NCBI RefSeq assembly: GCF_000425065.1
Contig: NZ_AULB01000021.1
Location: 62,001-126,000, forward strand
From: Actinomadura rifamycini DSM 43936
GTDB taxonomy: Bacteria > Actinomycetota > Actinomycetes > Streptosporangiales > Streptosporangiaceae
Reading direction: 5' to 3'
Length of the DNA stretch: 64,000 nucleotides
Within the stretch, counting starts at the first letter, position 1. Each line of letters begins with the position of its first letter. Of this stretch, positions 49,087-60,120 are shown in pieces. Below the pieces are notes generated by a model, which did not search any database, was not told the origin of the DNA, and saw only the letters and a program-made list of their open reading frames with translations. Position numbers and translations under genes: made by a program.

Positions 49087-49563
49087 TCAGGCTCGGGAGG
49101 CGCCGTTGCGGCGCTCTTCCTCGTCGTCGGGGCCGCCGGGGACGCGGCACGCGTACTCGAGGAAGAAGGCGGCGCCCACCAGGACGGCGGCGGCCAGGAA
49201 GGTCGCGCCGCTGGCGAAGAAGTCGTGCCGGGGCGTCGGCTTGTCGAGGGCGTTCACGACGCTGATCGCGAACCCGCCGAACACGCCCGCGATCACCGCG
49301 GCGGCGTGCGCGCTGGCCTTGCCGAGGGCCGCGAGCCGCGCGACAGCGAGCGGCTCGACCGGGCGCGTGCCGGGCTTGCGGCGGATGCGGCGCATGACGT
49401 TGAAGCCGCTGACCCCCTCGGCAAGGGCCAGCAGCAGCAGCGTCGGCACCGTCGTCCACGGCAGCGGCGGCAGCGCCAGGTAGGCCGTGCGCAGCACCGC
49501 CCAGGTGATCACCGCGACGACGACCAGGAGGCCGACGAGGAAGAGCGGGCGCGACGGCTTCAT
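49087..49563 (-). CDS. DUF3180 membrane protein
   Basis: The protein has 158 residues with four membrane helices (LFLVGLLVVVAVITWAVL, TTVPTLLLLALAEG, HAAAVIAGVFGGFAISV, ATFLAAAVLVGAAFFLEYA) and an RPVEPLAVARLAALGKASAH loop conserved in DUF3180. Such a gene always follows folK in actinomycetes (Rv3605c in M. tuberculosis) with no known function. Its ATG overlaps the folK stop by four bases. Confidence 0.92.
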   Translation of the reverse strand: MKPSRPLFLVGLLVVVAVITWAVLRTAYLALPPLPWTTVPTLLLLALAEGVSGFNVMRRIRRKPGTRPVEPLAVARLAALGKASAHAAAVIAGVFGGFAISVVNALDKPTPRHDFFASGATFLAAAVLVGAAFFLEYACRVPGGPDDEEERRNGASRA

Positions 49564-50147
49564 GCAGGCTGCTGCAGGGTCAGGTCCGTCCGGCGGTGCA
49601 CGGCCGACGGGCCGCCCTCCGCGAGTTTCGCTTCGGCGAGGTCGCCGACGCGGCCGTGCCCGGGCAGCAGCACGTCCGGTTCGATGTCGGCCCAGGGGAC
49701 GAGGACGAACGCGCGCTCGTGCGCGCGCGGGTGCGGGAGCGTCAGGTCGGGGTCGTCGGAGGAGATGTCACCGAAGACCACGATGTCGATGTCGAGGGTG
49801 CGCGGCCCCCACCGGACCTCCCTGACCCGCTGCATGGAGTTCTCGATGTTGAGGACGCGCTCCAGCAGGTTCTCCGGGGGGAGCCGGGTGTCGGCCACGA
49901 GGATGACGTTGAGGTAGTCGTCCTGGGGCGGGATCGACTCGCCGGGGGGCGCGTACGGCGCCGTCTCGTAGACCGGGGAGCATGCCACGAAGTCGAGTCC
50001 GGGGGCGTCGAACAGCGCGTCGACGGCCTCCTGGAGGTTGTCCAGGCGGTCGCCGAGGTTGCTGCCGAGGGAGAACACGACCCGGTGGTGGACGAGCATG
50101 TGCCCGCCGGTGGCGGTGCGGTCGGGCATGCGGTCGTGCGCGGTCAT
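49560..50147 (-). CDS. folK: 6-hydroxymethyl-7,8-dihydropterin pyrophosphokinase
   Basis: The protein has 195 residues. HPPK motifs are VFSLGSNLGDRLDNLQEAVD, SPVYETAPYAPPG, DDYLNVILVADTRL and VRWGPRTLDIDIVVFGD with DLTLPHPRAHERAFVL. The ATG at 50147 follows GAGGAGT and overlaps the folB stop (ATGA). It transfers pyrophosphate from ATP to the pterin, feeding FolP. The N-terminus is about 15 residues longer than usual. Confidence 0.96.
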   Translation of the reverse strand: MTAHDRMPDRTATGGHMLVHHRVVFSLGSNLGDRLDNLQEAVDALFDAPGLDFVACSPVYETAPYAPPGESIPPQDDYLNVILVADTRLPPENLLERVLNIENSMQRVREVRWGPRTLDIDIVVFGDISSDDPDLTLPHPRAHERAFVLVPWADIEPDVLLPGHGRVGDLAEAKLAEGGPSAVHRRTDLTLQQPA

Positions 50148-50509
50148 GGGCGACTCCTCTGGATCTTCACGGCCACGTCCGTGAAGGGGTGCGGCACCGG
50201 GGCGTTCGGCTTGTGGACGGTGATCTCGACCTCCGAGACCGCCGCGTCTTCCAGACATATCTTCGCCAGCCGCTCGGCCAGCGTTTCGATCAGGTCGACG
50301 GGCTCGCCCCCGACCGCGGCGACCAGCCGGTCGGCCAGCGACCCGTAGTCGACGGTGAGCGACAGGTCGTCGTCCGCCGCCGCCGGGCGGGTGTCCAGGC
50401 CGAGGACGGCGTCCACGACGAACTCCTGGCCGAGTTCGCGCTCCGCCGGGAGGCAGCCGTGCCTGCCCCTGGCCCGCAGGCCGCGCAGTTCGATGCGGTC
50501 GAGACTCAT
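50144..50509 (-). CDS. folB: Dihydroneopterin aldolase
   Basis: The protein has 121 residues. Family blocks include LRGLRARGRHGCLPAERELGQEF (in two pieces), TVDYGSLADRL and LIETLAERLAKICL, ending in VEITVHKPNAPVPHPFTDVAV. It converts dihydroneopterin to the FolK substrate. Both ends overlap neighbours by four bases (ATGA), consistent with a tightly coupled fol operon. Confidence 0.96.
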   Translation of the reverse strand: MSLDRIELRGLRARGRHGCLPAERELGQEFVVDAVLGLDTRPAAADDDLSLTVDYGSLADRLVAAVGGEPVDLIETLAERLAKICLEDAAVSEVEITVHKPNAPVPHPFTDVAVKIQRSRP

Positions 50510-50943
50510 TCTTCCTCTGTATCAGCGACGTTCAGCACGGGCGAACCGTGATGGAGCAGGAGCCGCCATTCTCCTTCGACCCGAACGAACACATTGGTGG
50601 CGACAATGCTTCCCCCTGCGAGGAATCCGGCCTCCGTGTCCTCGTCGGCGGTCAGGACGTTCTCCTTGCACGTGACCACCGCGTGGTCGCCGTACACGTC
50701 CGTCTCGACGTCGGTCAGCACGAACTGGATGTAGGTGGTGTTGGCCATGATGAGGGCCCACGACCGCAGCACCTCCTCGCGTCCGCGCAGCATGGTCCAG
50801 CCGGGGTGGACGCAGGAGACGCCCGCGGCGTGCGCGCCGTCCGCCCAGACGGCCGCCATGCGGTCGTAGTCGCCCGCCTCGAACGCGGCGTAGAACTCGG
50901 CGTGCACCTCGCCGACGTCCGCGCGGTTCACCGCTGGGTTCAT
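50506..50943 (-). CDS. NTF2/SnoaL-like protein of the fol operon
   Basis: The protein has 145 residues. It is a single NTF2-like (SnoaL_3/DUF4440) cone fold: VHAEFYAAFEAGDYDRMAAVW, HPGWTMLRGREEVLRSWALI, YIQFVLTDVETDVYGDHAVV, VFVRVEGEWRLLLHHGSPVL. It is embedded between folP and folB with ATGA overlaps on both sides. The same arrangement recurs in other actinomycetes, suggesting a pterin-related or scaffold role that is not established. Confidence 0.88.
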   Translation of the reverse strand: MNPAVNRADVGEVHAEFYAAFEAGDYDRMAAVWADGAHAAGVSCVHPGWTMLRGREEVLRSWALIMANTTYIQFVLTDVETDVYGDHAVVTCKENVLTADEDTEAGFLAGGSIVATNVFVRVEGEWRLLLHHGSPVLNVADTEEE

Positions 50944-51842
50944 GGCCGGTCGCTCCCGAGGTCGGTGCCAGGACGGTCGTCGCGGTCGGCGCCCGCGGCC
51001 CGCACGGCCGCCGCGACGCGCACGGCGTCGGCGTTCGGACGGACGCGGTGCACGCGCACGCACCAGCCGCCGGCGGCGGCGACGAGCGACGTGATCGCGA
51101 CCGTGGCGTCGTCGCATTCGCCGAAGGGACGCGGCGTCCCGTCGGCGTCGGTAAGGAGCCTGCCGAGGAAGCTCTTGCGGGACGCCCCGACAAGAACCGG
51201 ATAGCCCGTGCCCGTGAACGCGTCCAGATGGGCCAGCAGCGACCAGTTGTGCCCGGCCGTCGGGTTCTTCGCGAAACCGAGGCCCGGATCCAGGATCACC
51301 TTGGCGGGGTCCAAGCCTTCCTGCAGGACGACGTCCACGCGCTGCAGCAGCTCGTCGCGCACTTCGCGGACGACGTCCTCGTACACGGCGCGGGTCTGCA
51401 TGTCGTGGCTGTGCCCGCGCCAGTGCATCACGACGTACGGGACGTCCGCGCGCGCGACGGCGCGGGGCATGTCGGGGTCGGCGAGGCCGCCGCTCACGTC
51501 GTTGACGAGCCGGGCGCCCGCCTCGATCGCGGCCTCCGCGACCTCGGCGCGCATGGTGTCCACGCTGACCGGGACGCCCTCGGCGGTGAGCGCCTCGATG
51601 ACGGGCACGACGCGGCGCAGCTCCTCCTCGCGGGACACGCGCTGCGCGCCCGGACGCGTCGACTCGCCGCCCACGTCGACGATGTCGGCGCCCTCGGCGA
51701 CCAGGTTCAGCCCGTGGTGGATCGCCTTCTCGCGGTCGAACCAGGCGCCGCCGTCCGAGAAGGAGTCGGGGGTCACGTTGACCACGCCCATGACGAGGCA
51801 CCGCCCCGGCGCGGGCAGTCCTGGAACATCGGCAGCGGTCAT
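50940..51842 (-). CDS. folP: Dihydropteroate synthase
   Basis: The protein has 300 residues. DHPS signature 1 is VMGVVNVTPDSFSDGG and signature 2 is GADIVDVGGESTRPGA. Further blocks are VSVDTMRAEVAEAA, LVNDVSGG, DPGLGFAKN, and the sulfonamide-site VLVGASRKSFLG. It starts the folP-NTF2-folB-folK-DUF3180 operon. A strong terminator separates it from folE upstream, so it needs its own promoter within 51843-51970. Confidence 0.97.
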   Translation of the reverse strand: MTAADVPGLPAPGRCLVMGVVNVTPDSFSDGGAWFDREKAIHHGLNLVAEGADIVDVGGESTRPGAQRVSREEELRRVVPVIEALTAEGVPVSVDTMRAEVAEAAIEAGARLVNDVSGGLADPDMPRAVARADVPYVVMHWRGHSHDMQTRAVYEDVVREVRDELLQRVDVVLQEGLDPAKVILDPGLGFAKNPTAGHNWSLLAHLDAFTGTGYPVLVGASRKSFLGRLLTDADGTPRPFGECDDATVAITSLVAAAGGWCVRVHRVRPNADAVRVAAAVRAAGADRDDRPGTDLGSDRP

Positions 51843-51971
51843 GGCATCAACCCTATGTCGTGGTCTCGGTGTTTCGATCTCGCGCCCCGTCCGCCGTACC
51901 GCCCGCCGTCCCGCGCGGCGCGCCCGTCCCGCCCGTCCCGCCGGTGGACGGCCTCCACGCCTCCCCGAAAG

Positions 51972-52014
51972 CGCCGGAACGGGCCTCAGCTCGTCGCTGA
52001 GGCCCGTTCCGGCG
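51972..52014 (-). terminator. Strong hairpin terminator after folE
   Basis: A perfect 19-bp stem (51972-51990 with 51996-52014) and five-base loop begin 28 bp after the folE stop codon. It separates the ftsH-folE unit from the folP operon, which in many actinomycetes run on without such a barrier. Confidence 0.85.
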
Positions 52015-52042
52015 TCGATGCGGACTCGGTATGGGATCGAGG

Positions 52043-52657
52043 TCAGGAGCGGCCCAGAATCAGGCTCATCGCCTCGGCGCGCGTCTCGGGGTGATCGCGG
52101 AAGTCGCCGCGGACGGCGGACGTCACGGTCCGCGCGCCCGGCTTGCGGACGCCGCGCATCGTCATGCACAGATGCTCGGCCTCGATCACCACGATGGCGC
52201 CGCGCGGCTCCAGGACGTTCATGAGCGCGTCCGCGACCTGGCTCGTCAGGCGCTCCTGCACCTGCGGGCGCCGCGCGTACACGTCCACGAGCCGGGCCAG
52301 CTTGGACAGACCGGTGATCTGCCCCTTCTGGTTCGGCGTGTAGCCCACGTGGGCCACGCCGTGGAACGGGACGAGGTGGTGCTCGCACACGCTGTACACC
52401 CCGATGTCCTTCACCAGGACCATTTCCTCATGGTCGGCGTCGAACACCGTGGTGAGCGCCTCTTCGGGACGCTGCCGCAGGCCGGCGAACTGCTCGGCGT
52501 ACGCGCGCGCGACCCGCGCGGGGGTGTCGCGGAGCCCGTCGCGATCGGGGTCCTCCCCGATCGCGAACAGGATCTCGCGGACGGCCTTCTCGATCCTGCC
52601 CTGATCGAACCCGGGGGGCGCGTCGGGCAGGGGGGTGTCGTCGAAGGGATCGGTCAA
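52043..52657 (-). CDS. folE: GTP cyclohydrolase I
   Basis: The protein has 204 residues. The zinc ligands are in VYSVCEHHLVPFHG (Cys, His) and EAEHLCMTMRGV (Cys). Other blocks are GLRDTPARVARAYAEQFAGL and GLSKLARLVDVYARRPQVQERL. It makes dihydroneopterin triphosphate, the first folate intermediate. The start lies five bases after the ftsH stop codon, so the two are co-transcribed. Confidence 0.97.
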   Translation of the reverse strand: MTDPFDDTPLPDAPPGFDQGRIEKAVREILFAIGEDPDRDGLRDTPARVARAYAEQFAGLRQRPEEALTTVFDADHEEMVLVKDIGVYSVCEHHLVPFHGVAHVGYTPNQKGQITGLSKLARLVDVYARRPQVQERLTSQVADALMNVLEPRGAIVVIEAEHLCMTMRGVRKPGARTVTSAVRGDFRDHPETRAEAMSLILGRS

Positions 52658-52662
52658 CGGGG

Positions 52663-54681
<2,019 letters not shown>

Positions 54682-55045
54682 TTATCCGGTTACCCCTTCG
54701 GGGCCCGTCCCTCCTGACCAACGTCTGTGTGCGATCCTCGCCCGCCCCGGAGGACGGACGCCACTGCGACCAACGACGGTCCCGCCGTGGCTCCGGACCA
54801 CCGTGGCGGTCCCCCTTCTACGGCTCCCCGGCCTTGGGGCCCGGGACATCGACGGTACACCGCTGGGAGCAGAAGACGCAGCCAGCGCTGTCTCCTGGCC
54901 CTTTCCCTATACCCGTCAACGACCCTTGCAACGATCCGTCACGGCCGCTTGTTCCCTGACGGGCCGTTCCTACCGGTTCTCCCGGTGCTTCCCACCTGCT
55001 CGCCGTTCAGGCCGCCGGGCCCCGCCGGGCCCCCTCCCAGGGACG
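54682..55045. other. hpt-ftsH intergenic region
   Basis: 364 bp with no supportable gene. It must hold the ftsH promoter. I saw no clear inverted repeat of HrcA (CIRCE) or HspR (HAIR) type, and no terminator with a strong stem after hpt. Confidence 0.4.
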
Positions 55046-55609
55046 TCAGGACCCGTCGCCGCCGTAGACGTGAGGCGCGAGCGTCCCCACGAACGGCAGG
55101 TTCCGGTACTTCTCCGCGAAGTCGAGCCCGTACCCGATGACGAACTCGTTGGGGATGTCGAAGCCGATGTACTTCACGTCCAGCTCCGCCTGGACCGCCT
55201 CCGGCTTGCGCAGCAGCGCGCAGATCTCCAGGGACGCGGGCTTGCGCGAGCGCAGGTTGCTGACCAGCCACGACAGCGTCAGCCCCGAGTCGACGATGTC
55301 CTCCACGATCAGGACGTGCCGGTCGAGGATGTCGGTGTCGAGGTCCTTCAGGATCCGCACGACGCCGGACGACTTGGTGCCCGACCCGTACGACGAGACG
55401 GCCATCCAGTCCATCGACGCCGGGGTGTGCAGCTCCCGCGCCAGGTCCGCCATGATCATGACGGCGCCCTTGAGGACGCCGACGAGGAGCAGGTCGCGGC
55501 CCGCGTAGTCGGCGTCGATCTGCCCGGCGAGCTCCCGTACCTTGGCCTGCAGATCGGCCTCCGGGATCAGCACCTTCGCCAGGTCGTCGCCCAGGTCCTT
55601 CTCGTCCAC
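55046..55609 (-). CDS. hpt: Hypoxanthine phosphoribosyltransferase
   Basis: The protein has 187 residues. It has the PRPP-binding motif VLIVEDIVDSGLTLSWLV, LLVGVLKGAVMIMADLAREL, AVSSYGSGTKSSGVVRILKD and FDIPNEFVIGYGLDFAEKYR. It salvages hypoxanthine and guanine. The GTG at 55609 follows GAGGGTGGGG; the open frame upstream lacks family resemblance. It is downstream of tilS by 76 bp, as in Bacillus and mycobacteria. Confidence 0.95.
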   Translation of the reverse strand: MDEKDLGDDLAKVLIPEADLQAKVRELAGQIDADYAGRDLLLVGVLKGAVMIMADLARELHTPASMDWMAVSSYGSGTKSSGVVRILKDLDTDILDRHVLIVEDIVDSGLTLSWLVSNLRSRKPASLEICALLRKPEAVQAELDVKYIGFDIPNEFVIGYGLDFAEKYRNLPFVGTLAPHVYGGDGS

Positions 55610-55685
55610 AACCCCACCCTCATCGTCGTGATCGCGTCCGCCCGGCGCACGGCCCGCGCCGCGGCGCACCGGGCGTCAGCCGGGT

Positions 55686-56720
55686 TCAGGCCGGGCCGAA
55701 CAGCAGCTTCCCATACCGCCTGAAGGCCCTCAGACCCCCGGGCAGGTCCACGTGCCGCTGGCCGCGCCAGGCCGTGACCAGCCGATCCACCGCATCGACA
55801 TGGACGGCCGCGAGCGTACCGGGTGGACTGCCCGCTTCGACCGCGGACGTCCGGAGTACGCGCGTCCGGACGGCTCTCGGCAGTTCCGCGAGCCCGTCCA
55901 GGCGCACGGCGACGGGGTACCCGTCCTCGGGGGCTCGCAAGTCCGCGTAGGCGCGTGCGGCGAGATCGTCCAGGACGTCCGCGTCTTCGCGCAGCATGCG
56001 CGCCGTGCGGGCGAGGGCCTCCGTTACCCCGGGGCCGAGCGCCTTCTCCAGGGAAGGCAAAGCGTCGTTGCGCACACGCACGCGCGTGTAGGCGGGGTCG
56101 TCGTTGTGGGGGTCGTCCCAGGGTTCAAGTTCCATCGCCAGGCAGGCCCGGCGCGTGGTCACCCGATCGAGGTCGAGGAGGGGGCGCAGGTAGCGCACGC
56201 CTGCGCGGCGGGTGAAGGCGGGCGGCATCCCGGAGAGCGAACGCGTGCCGGATCCGCGCGCCAGGCCGAGCAGGACGGTTTCGGCCTGGTCGTTCAGGGT
56301 GTGCCCGAGGAGAACCGCGGCGGCGTCCAGACGGCGTGCGGCATCGTCCAGCGCCGCGTACCGGGCGTCGCGGGCGGCGTTCTCCATCCCGCCCTGTGTC
56401 CCCACGGTGACGGCGACGGAACCCGCCGGGTCCAACCCCAAGTCGGCGAGCGTGCGCACCACCGCGTCAGCGCGCGCGCCCGATCCTTCTTGCAGCCCGT
56501 GGTCGATCGTCACGGCCCCCGCCGGGATGCCGAGCCTCGGGGCGACGAACGCGAGCGCCCCCGCGAGGGCGAGGGAGTCCGCGCCGCCGCTGCACGCGGC
56601 GAGCACCAGGCCCGCCGGACGTCCGGCGGCGCCGTCCGCCGCCCCTCCCGGCGGCGGCAGGTCGGCCAGCACGCGCCGCACCGCCAGGCGGACCGCCGCG
56701 ACGGCCGGATCAGGACCCAC
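55686..56720 (-). CDS. tilS: tRNA(Ile)-lysidine synthetase
   Basis: The protein has 344 residues. The PP-loop is VLAACSGGADSLALAGAL. The downstream family motifs are TIDHGLQEGSGARADAV, ENAARDARYAALDDAA, LLGHTLNDQAETVLLGLARG and RPLLDLDRVTTRRAC. It is a shorter TilS without a full C-terminal domain, as in mycobacteria. It modifies the CAU anticodon of a minor tRNA-Ile. Its ATG directly abuts the metalloprotease stop codon. Confidence 0.94.
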   Translation of the reverse strand: MGPDPAVAAVRLAVRRVLADLPPPGGAADGAAGRPAGLVLAACSGGADSLALAGALAFVAPRLGIPAGAVTIDHGLQEGSGARADAVVRTLADLGLDPAGSVAVTVGTQGGMENAARDARYAALDDAARRLDAAAVLLGHTLNDQAETVLLGLARGSGTRSLSGMPPAFTRRAGVRYLRPLLDLDRVTTRRACLAMELEPWDDPHNDDPAYTRVRVRNDALPSLEKALGPGVTEALARTARMLREDADVLDDLAARAYADLRAPEDGYPVAVRLDGLAELPRAVRTRVLRTSAVEAGSPPGTLAAVHVDAVDRLVTAWRGQRHVDLPGGLRAFRRYGKLLFGPA

Positions 56721-57845
56721 TCAAGCCTCGTTCGCCTCCGGCGGGGCGGTGTCGATGGCGCGCGGGCCCACGACGCGGTCCATCCACAGTTCGGGTTCCT
56801 TGATCTCCAGGTGCGTGGGCAGGCTCTCCGGAGAATCCCACACCTTGTTGAAGCCGCTCATACCGGCCTCGGAGACGACCCGCCGGACGAACCGCGAGCC
56901 CTCCGCGTACTGCTTCATCTTCAGGTCGATGCCGAGGAGCCGCCGGATCGTCTTGTCCATGCGGCCGCCGCCCTCGCGGCGCCCCTGGAAGCGCGACCGG
57001 ATCTGCTGCACGGACGGGACGACCTCGGGCCCGACGGCGTCCATCACGTAGTCGCCGTGCCCCTCGACGAGCGTCATCACGGCCGTCAGCCGGTCGAGGA
57101 TCTCGCGCTGCTCCGGGCTCTGGATGGCGTCGATGAGGTTCGAGTCCCCGCCCCGGACGGCGTCCGCGACGGCCTCGGCCGCGTCCTTGATCCGGTCGAG
57201 CATGGCGCCCGGGTCGAGATCGGACGCCAGGAGGAACTGGGTCATCTGGCTCTGCACGTACTCGCGCAGCCACGGGACGCCCGTGAACTGCGCGCGGTGC
57301 GTCTCCTCGTGCAGGCACACCCACAGGCGGAAGTCGCGCGCGTCCACGCGCAGTTCCTGCTCCACGTGGACGATGTTGGGCGCGACCAGCGTGAGCCGCC
57401 CCGTCGGCGCGCGTCCGTCCGGGTCGGGCGGGAGGAACAGCTCGTACTGCCCCAGGACACGGCTCGCCATGTAGGCGAGGATCGCGCCGACCTGCGCTCC
57501 GGTGACGCGCGACCCGACCGCGTCCACGACCAGGTTCCCGGCGCCGCCGAGCGGCCCCGGGCCGCGCTTCTCGGTCATCTGCTCCATGAGCGGCTCGAGC
57601 ACCACCCGGAAGCCGTCCACGTTCGCCCGGATCCAGCCGGGCCGGTCCACGATCGTCGCCGGGTCGGGATCGAGTTCGGAGGCCATGCCGGTGAACTCGC
57701 GCACGTGCCCGTGCGCCAGCTTGGACAGTTCGCGCAGTTCGGCGACGACCGCACGGGCCTCCGCGTGGCTGACCTGCGGTCCCGGACGGACGAGCCGGGT
57801 CCCCGCCTGGACCGCCACATTCCAGTCGATCATTGAGGCGCTCAT
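56721..57845 (-). CDS. DUF2342/COG5282 zinc-dependent metalloprotease-like protein
   Basis: The protein has 374 residues. A zincin-type HEXXH motif is seen in VCLHEETHRAQFTG (His179-Glu-Glu-Thr-His183), followed by VEGHGDYVMDAVG, which probably supplies the third ligand. Other family blocks are IVDRPGWIRANVDGF and TLVAPNIVHVEQEL. It is the homologue of Rv3626c, always between dacB and tilS in actinomycetes and sometimes labelled coenzyme F420 biosynthesis associated, a label that lacks direct support. The ATG at 57845 has GTGGAG upstream; a second ATG at 57833 is possible. Confidence 0.9.
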   Translation of the reverse strand: MSASMIDWNVAVQAGTRLVRPGPQVSHAEARAVVAELRELSKLAHGHVREFTGMASELDPDPATIVDRPGWIRANVDGFRVVLEPLMEQMTEKRGPGPLGGAGNLVVDAVGSRVTGAQVGAILAYMASRVLGQYELFLPPDPDGRAPTGRLTLVAPNIVHVEQELRVDARDFRLWVCLHEETHRAQFTGVPWLREYVQSQMTQFLLASDLDPGAMLDRIKDAAEAVADAVRGGDSNLIDAIQSPEQREILDRLTAVMTLVEGHGDYVMDAVGPEVVPSVQQIRSRFQGRREGGGRMDKTIRRLLGIDLKMKQYAEGSRFVRRVVSEAGMSGFNKVWDSPESLPTHLEIKEPELWMDRVVGPRAIDTAPPEANEA

Positions 57846-58034
57846 GTACTCCACCGTACGTTTCGACGCGGCGCCGCAGCGCCTCTCCACGATCGTTCAA
57901 CGAACAACCGTTCTGGTTATCTCCCGTGGCGCACTCCCCACACGCTCACGTCCGCGGAGACCGCCCGGACGGACGCACCGGAACGCCGCGAACCGACGCG
58001 GGCGGACACGGGCGGACACGGGCCGGCGCGGGGT

Positions 58035-59435
58035 TCAGCAGCCGCAGCGTGCGACCTCGGCGGCCAGCCGGTCGAGCGTCAGCGGGTTCACGTACCCTTT
58101 CCCGTCGCCCAGCATGAACGCGAACGCCAGCAGCCGGCCGTCCGCGTCCCGCACCATTCCCGCGAGCGTGCTGACGCCCGCGAGCGTCCCGGTCTTGGCC
58201 CGGACGACCCCGGCGCCCGCGCGGCTGGCCTGCCCGGAGTAGCGGGGCGGGCCGAGCGTGCCCGAGAAGCCGGCCACGGGCATGCCCGTGATCGTGGCGC
58301 GCAGGTCAGGGTGCTCCGCGTCGGCGGCCAGCGAGACGATCCGGGCGAGCGCGACCGGCGTGATGCGGTTCGCGGGCGACAGCCCGCTCCCGTCGTTGAC
58401 CACGACGCCCTGCTCGACACCGAGCTCGGTCAAAACCTGCGTCACCGCCTGCGCGGCGCCCTGGAACGACGCAGGAAGGCCCTTGTTCATCGCCACCTGC
58501 CGTGCGACGGCCTCCGCCACATCGTTGTCGCTCTCCGTCAGCAGGTACTCCACGAGCACCGACATCGGAGGCGACTGCACGGCGCCCAACTGCTCCGCAC
58601 CGCCCGTCCCGGTGACCTTGCGCCCGGGCTTGGCGGGAACCCCGTGCTTGGTGAGCAGCTGCGCGAACTTCGCCGCGGCCACGGCGGCCGGGTCGGCGAC
58701 CCTGGTCCGCTTGGTCGGGTCCTGCGGCGCGGCCTTCCCCTTGTCCACGGCCAGGGCGGACACGGGAGCGACCTCGCCGTCGGGTATGTAGTTGGGCTTC
58801 CAGGTAGGCGCCGCTCCCGACCCCTGGTAAGCGGACGCGTCGAAGTCCACCCGTACCTGGCCGATCCCGGCCGTCTTCAGCGCCGCCGCGGTCTGCTTCG
58901 CGAGGTCGTCCAGTGACGCGAACGGCGGAGAGCCGCCCTCCCGGCCCGCCGGAAGCGCCGTCAGGGTAGGATCCCCGCCTCCGACCAGTACGATGCCGCC
59001 TCCGGCGCCCCGCACGACCCGCGTCGTGATCCGGTGCTCCGGGCCGACCGAGGCCAGCGCCGCCACCGACGTCGCCAGCTTCGTCGTCGAGGCGGGCGTG
59101 GCCGGCCGGTCGCCGCGGTGCCCGAACAGCGTCCGCCCGGTGGCGACGTCGACGACGACGGCGCTGAGGTCGGCCCCGGCGCCGCCGATCGCCCCGGACA
59201 GCCGTCCCGCCAGGACGGACGCGTCCGGCATCGGGCCCGTCCCCGGCTCGGCGGCGGAAACCCCGGCGGGGGACCCGGCCGAGACCCGGACGACGTCCCG
59301 CACCGCCACGCTCGGCGGCTGCGGGGACAGATGCCTGGCCGGTGTGAGTTTCACCACTGCGAACGCCGCGGAGACAGCGAAAACGTTAAGGAGGGACAGT
59401 GACAACAAGACGAGGGCACGACCCCGTCCGGACAC
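58035..59435 (-). CDS. dacB: D-alanyl-D-alanine carboxypeptidase/endopeptidase (PBP4 type)
   Basis: The protein has 466 residues. One N-terminal membrane anchor (ALVLLSLSLLNVFAVSAAFAV) precedes an S13 peptidase. The active-site SxxK is PASTTKLATS (Ser116, Lys119), the SxN motif is LTESDNDVAEAVARQVA, and KTG is VRAKTGTLAGVSTLAG. It trims peptidoglycan stem peptides outside the membrane. The GTG at 59435 follows GAGAGGGG at eight bases and is preferred to a TTG 33 bases upstream. It diverges from ppa, as in M. tuberculosis. Confidence 0.95.
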   Translation of the reverse strand: MSGRGRALVLLSLSLLNVFAVSAAFAVVKLTPARHLSPQPPSVAVRDVVRVSAGSPAGVSAAEPGTGPMPDASVLAGRLSGAIGGAGADLSAVVVDVATGRTLFGHRGDRPATPASTTKLATSVAALASVGPEHRITTRVVRGAGGGIVLVGGGDPTLTALPAGREGGSPPFASLDDLAKQTAAALKTAGIGQVRVDFDASAYQGSGAAPTWKPNYIPDGEVAPVSALAVDKGKAAPQDPTKRTRVADPAAVAAAKFAQLLTKHGVPAKPGRKVTGTGGAEQLGAVQSPPMSVLVEYLLTESDNDVAEAVARQVAMNKGLPASFQGAAQAVTQVLTELGVEQGVVVNDGSGLSPANRITPVALARIVSLAADAEHPDLRATITGMPVAGFSGTLGPPRYSGQASRAGAGVVRAKTGTLAGVSTLAGMVRDADGRLLAFAFMLGDGKGYVNPLTLDRLAAEVARCGC

Positions 59436-59478
59436 GTCGCCGCCCCTCTCCCACTCAGCACTCACCAACGTGCGACAT

Positions 59479-59490
59479 CCTTATATAAGG
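59479..59490. promoter_or_regulatory. AT-rich palindrome CCTTATATAAGG in the dacB/ppa spacer
   Basis: A perfect 12-bp palindrome, strikingly A/T-rich for this genome, in the 140-bp divergent spacer. Overlapping TATAAG/TTATAT hexamers on both strands could serve as -10 elements for dacB and ppa. No good -35 is visible on either side. Confidence 0.45.
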
Positions 59491-59575
59491 GAACACCCAC
59501 ACCGTGGGGGCCGGCCTCGCCCGCACAGACCCCCGAAAGACTATTCACTGCGACGCGCAGGGAGCGGAGGACACC

Positions 59576-60067
59576 TTGGATTTCGACGTCACCATTGAGA
59601 TCCCGAAGGGTCAGCGGAACAAGTACGAGATCGACCACGAGACCGGTCGCATCCGCCTCGACCGCATGCTCTTCACCTCGACGCAGTACCCCGCCGACTA
59701 CGGGTTCATCGACGACACCCTCGGCGAGGACGGCGACCCCCTGGACGCGCTCGTCCTGCTGCAGGAGCCGACCTTCCCGGGCTGCCTCATCCGCTGCCGC
59801 GCCGTCGGGATGTTCCGGATGACCGACGAGGCCGGTGGTGACGACAAGGTCCTGTGCGTCCCCGCCACCGACCCGCGCATGGAGCACCTGCGCGACATCC
59901 ACCACGTCCCCGAGTTCGACCGCCTGGAGATCCAGCACTTCTTCGAGGTCTACAAGGACCTGGAGCCCGGCAAGTCCGTCGAGGGCGCGAGCTGGGTGGG
60001 CCGCGTCGAGGCCGAGGTCGAGATCGAGCGCTCCCGCAAGCGCGCGGTGGAGCAGGGCGGGCACTGA
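59576..60067 (+). CDS. ppa: Inorganic pyrophosphatase
   Basis: The protein has 163 residues. Family I signatures are IEIPKGQRNKYEIDHETGRI, YPADYGFIDDTLGEDGDPLD and the metal-binding DALVL, with CVPATDPRMEHLRDIHHVPE toward the C-terminus. It hydrolyses pyrophosphate. The TTG start follows GGAGCGGAGG; the family N-terminus fits this start exactly. A hairpin terminator follows the stop codon. Confidence 0.96.
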   Translation: MDFDVTIEIPKGQRNKYEIDHETGRIRLDRMLFTSTQYPADYGFIDDTLGEDGDPLDALVLLQEPTFPGCLIRCRAVGMFRMTDEAGGDDKVLCVPATDPRMEHLRDIHHVPEFDRLEIQHFFEVYKDLEPGKSVEGASWVGRVEAEVEIERSRKRAVEQGGH

Positions 60068-60120
60068 GCCCGCCGGGGGCCGGCCGCCCCGCCCGCGGTA
60101 CCGCTCGTCGCAGGCGATCG

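Noticed and set aside
48832..49265. Proteins coded across the 60-bp repeats
   Set aside because: Frames only give repeated Arg/Thr/Pro-rich peptides and change content at each unit boundary.
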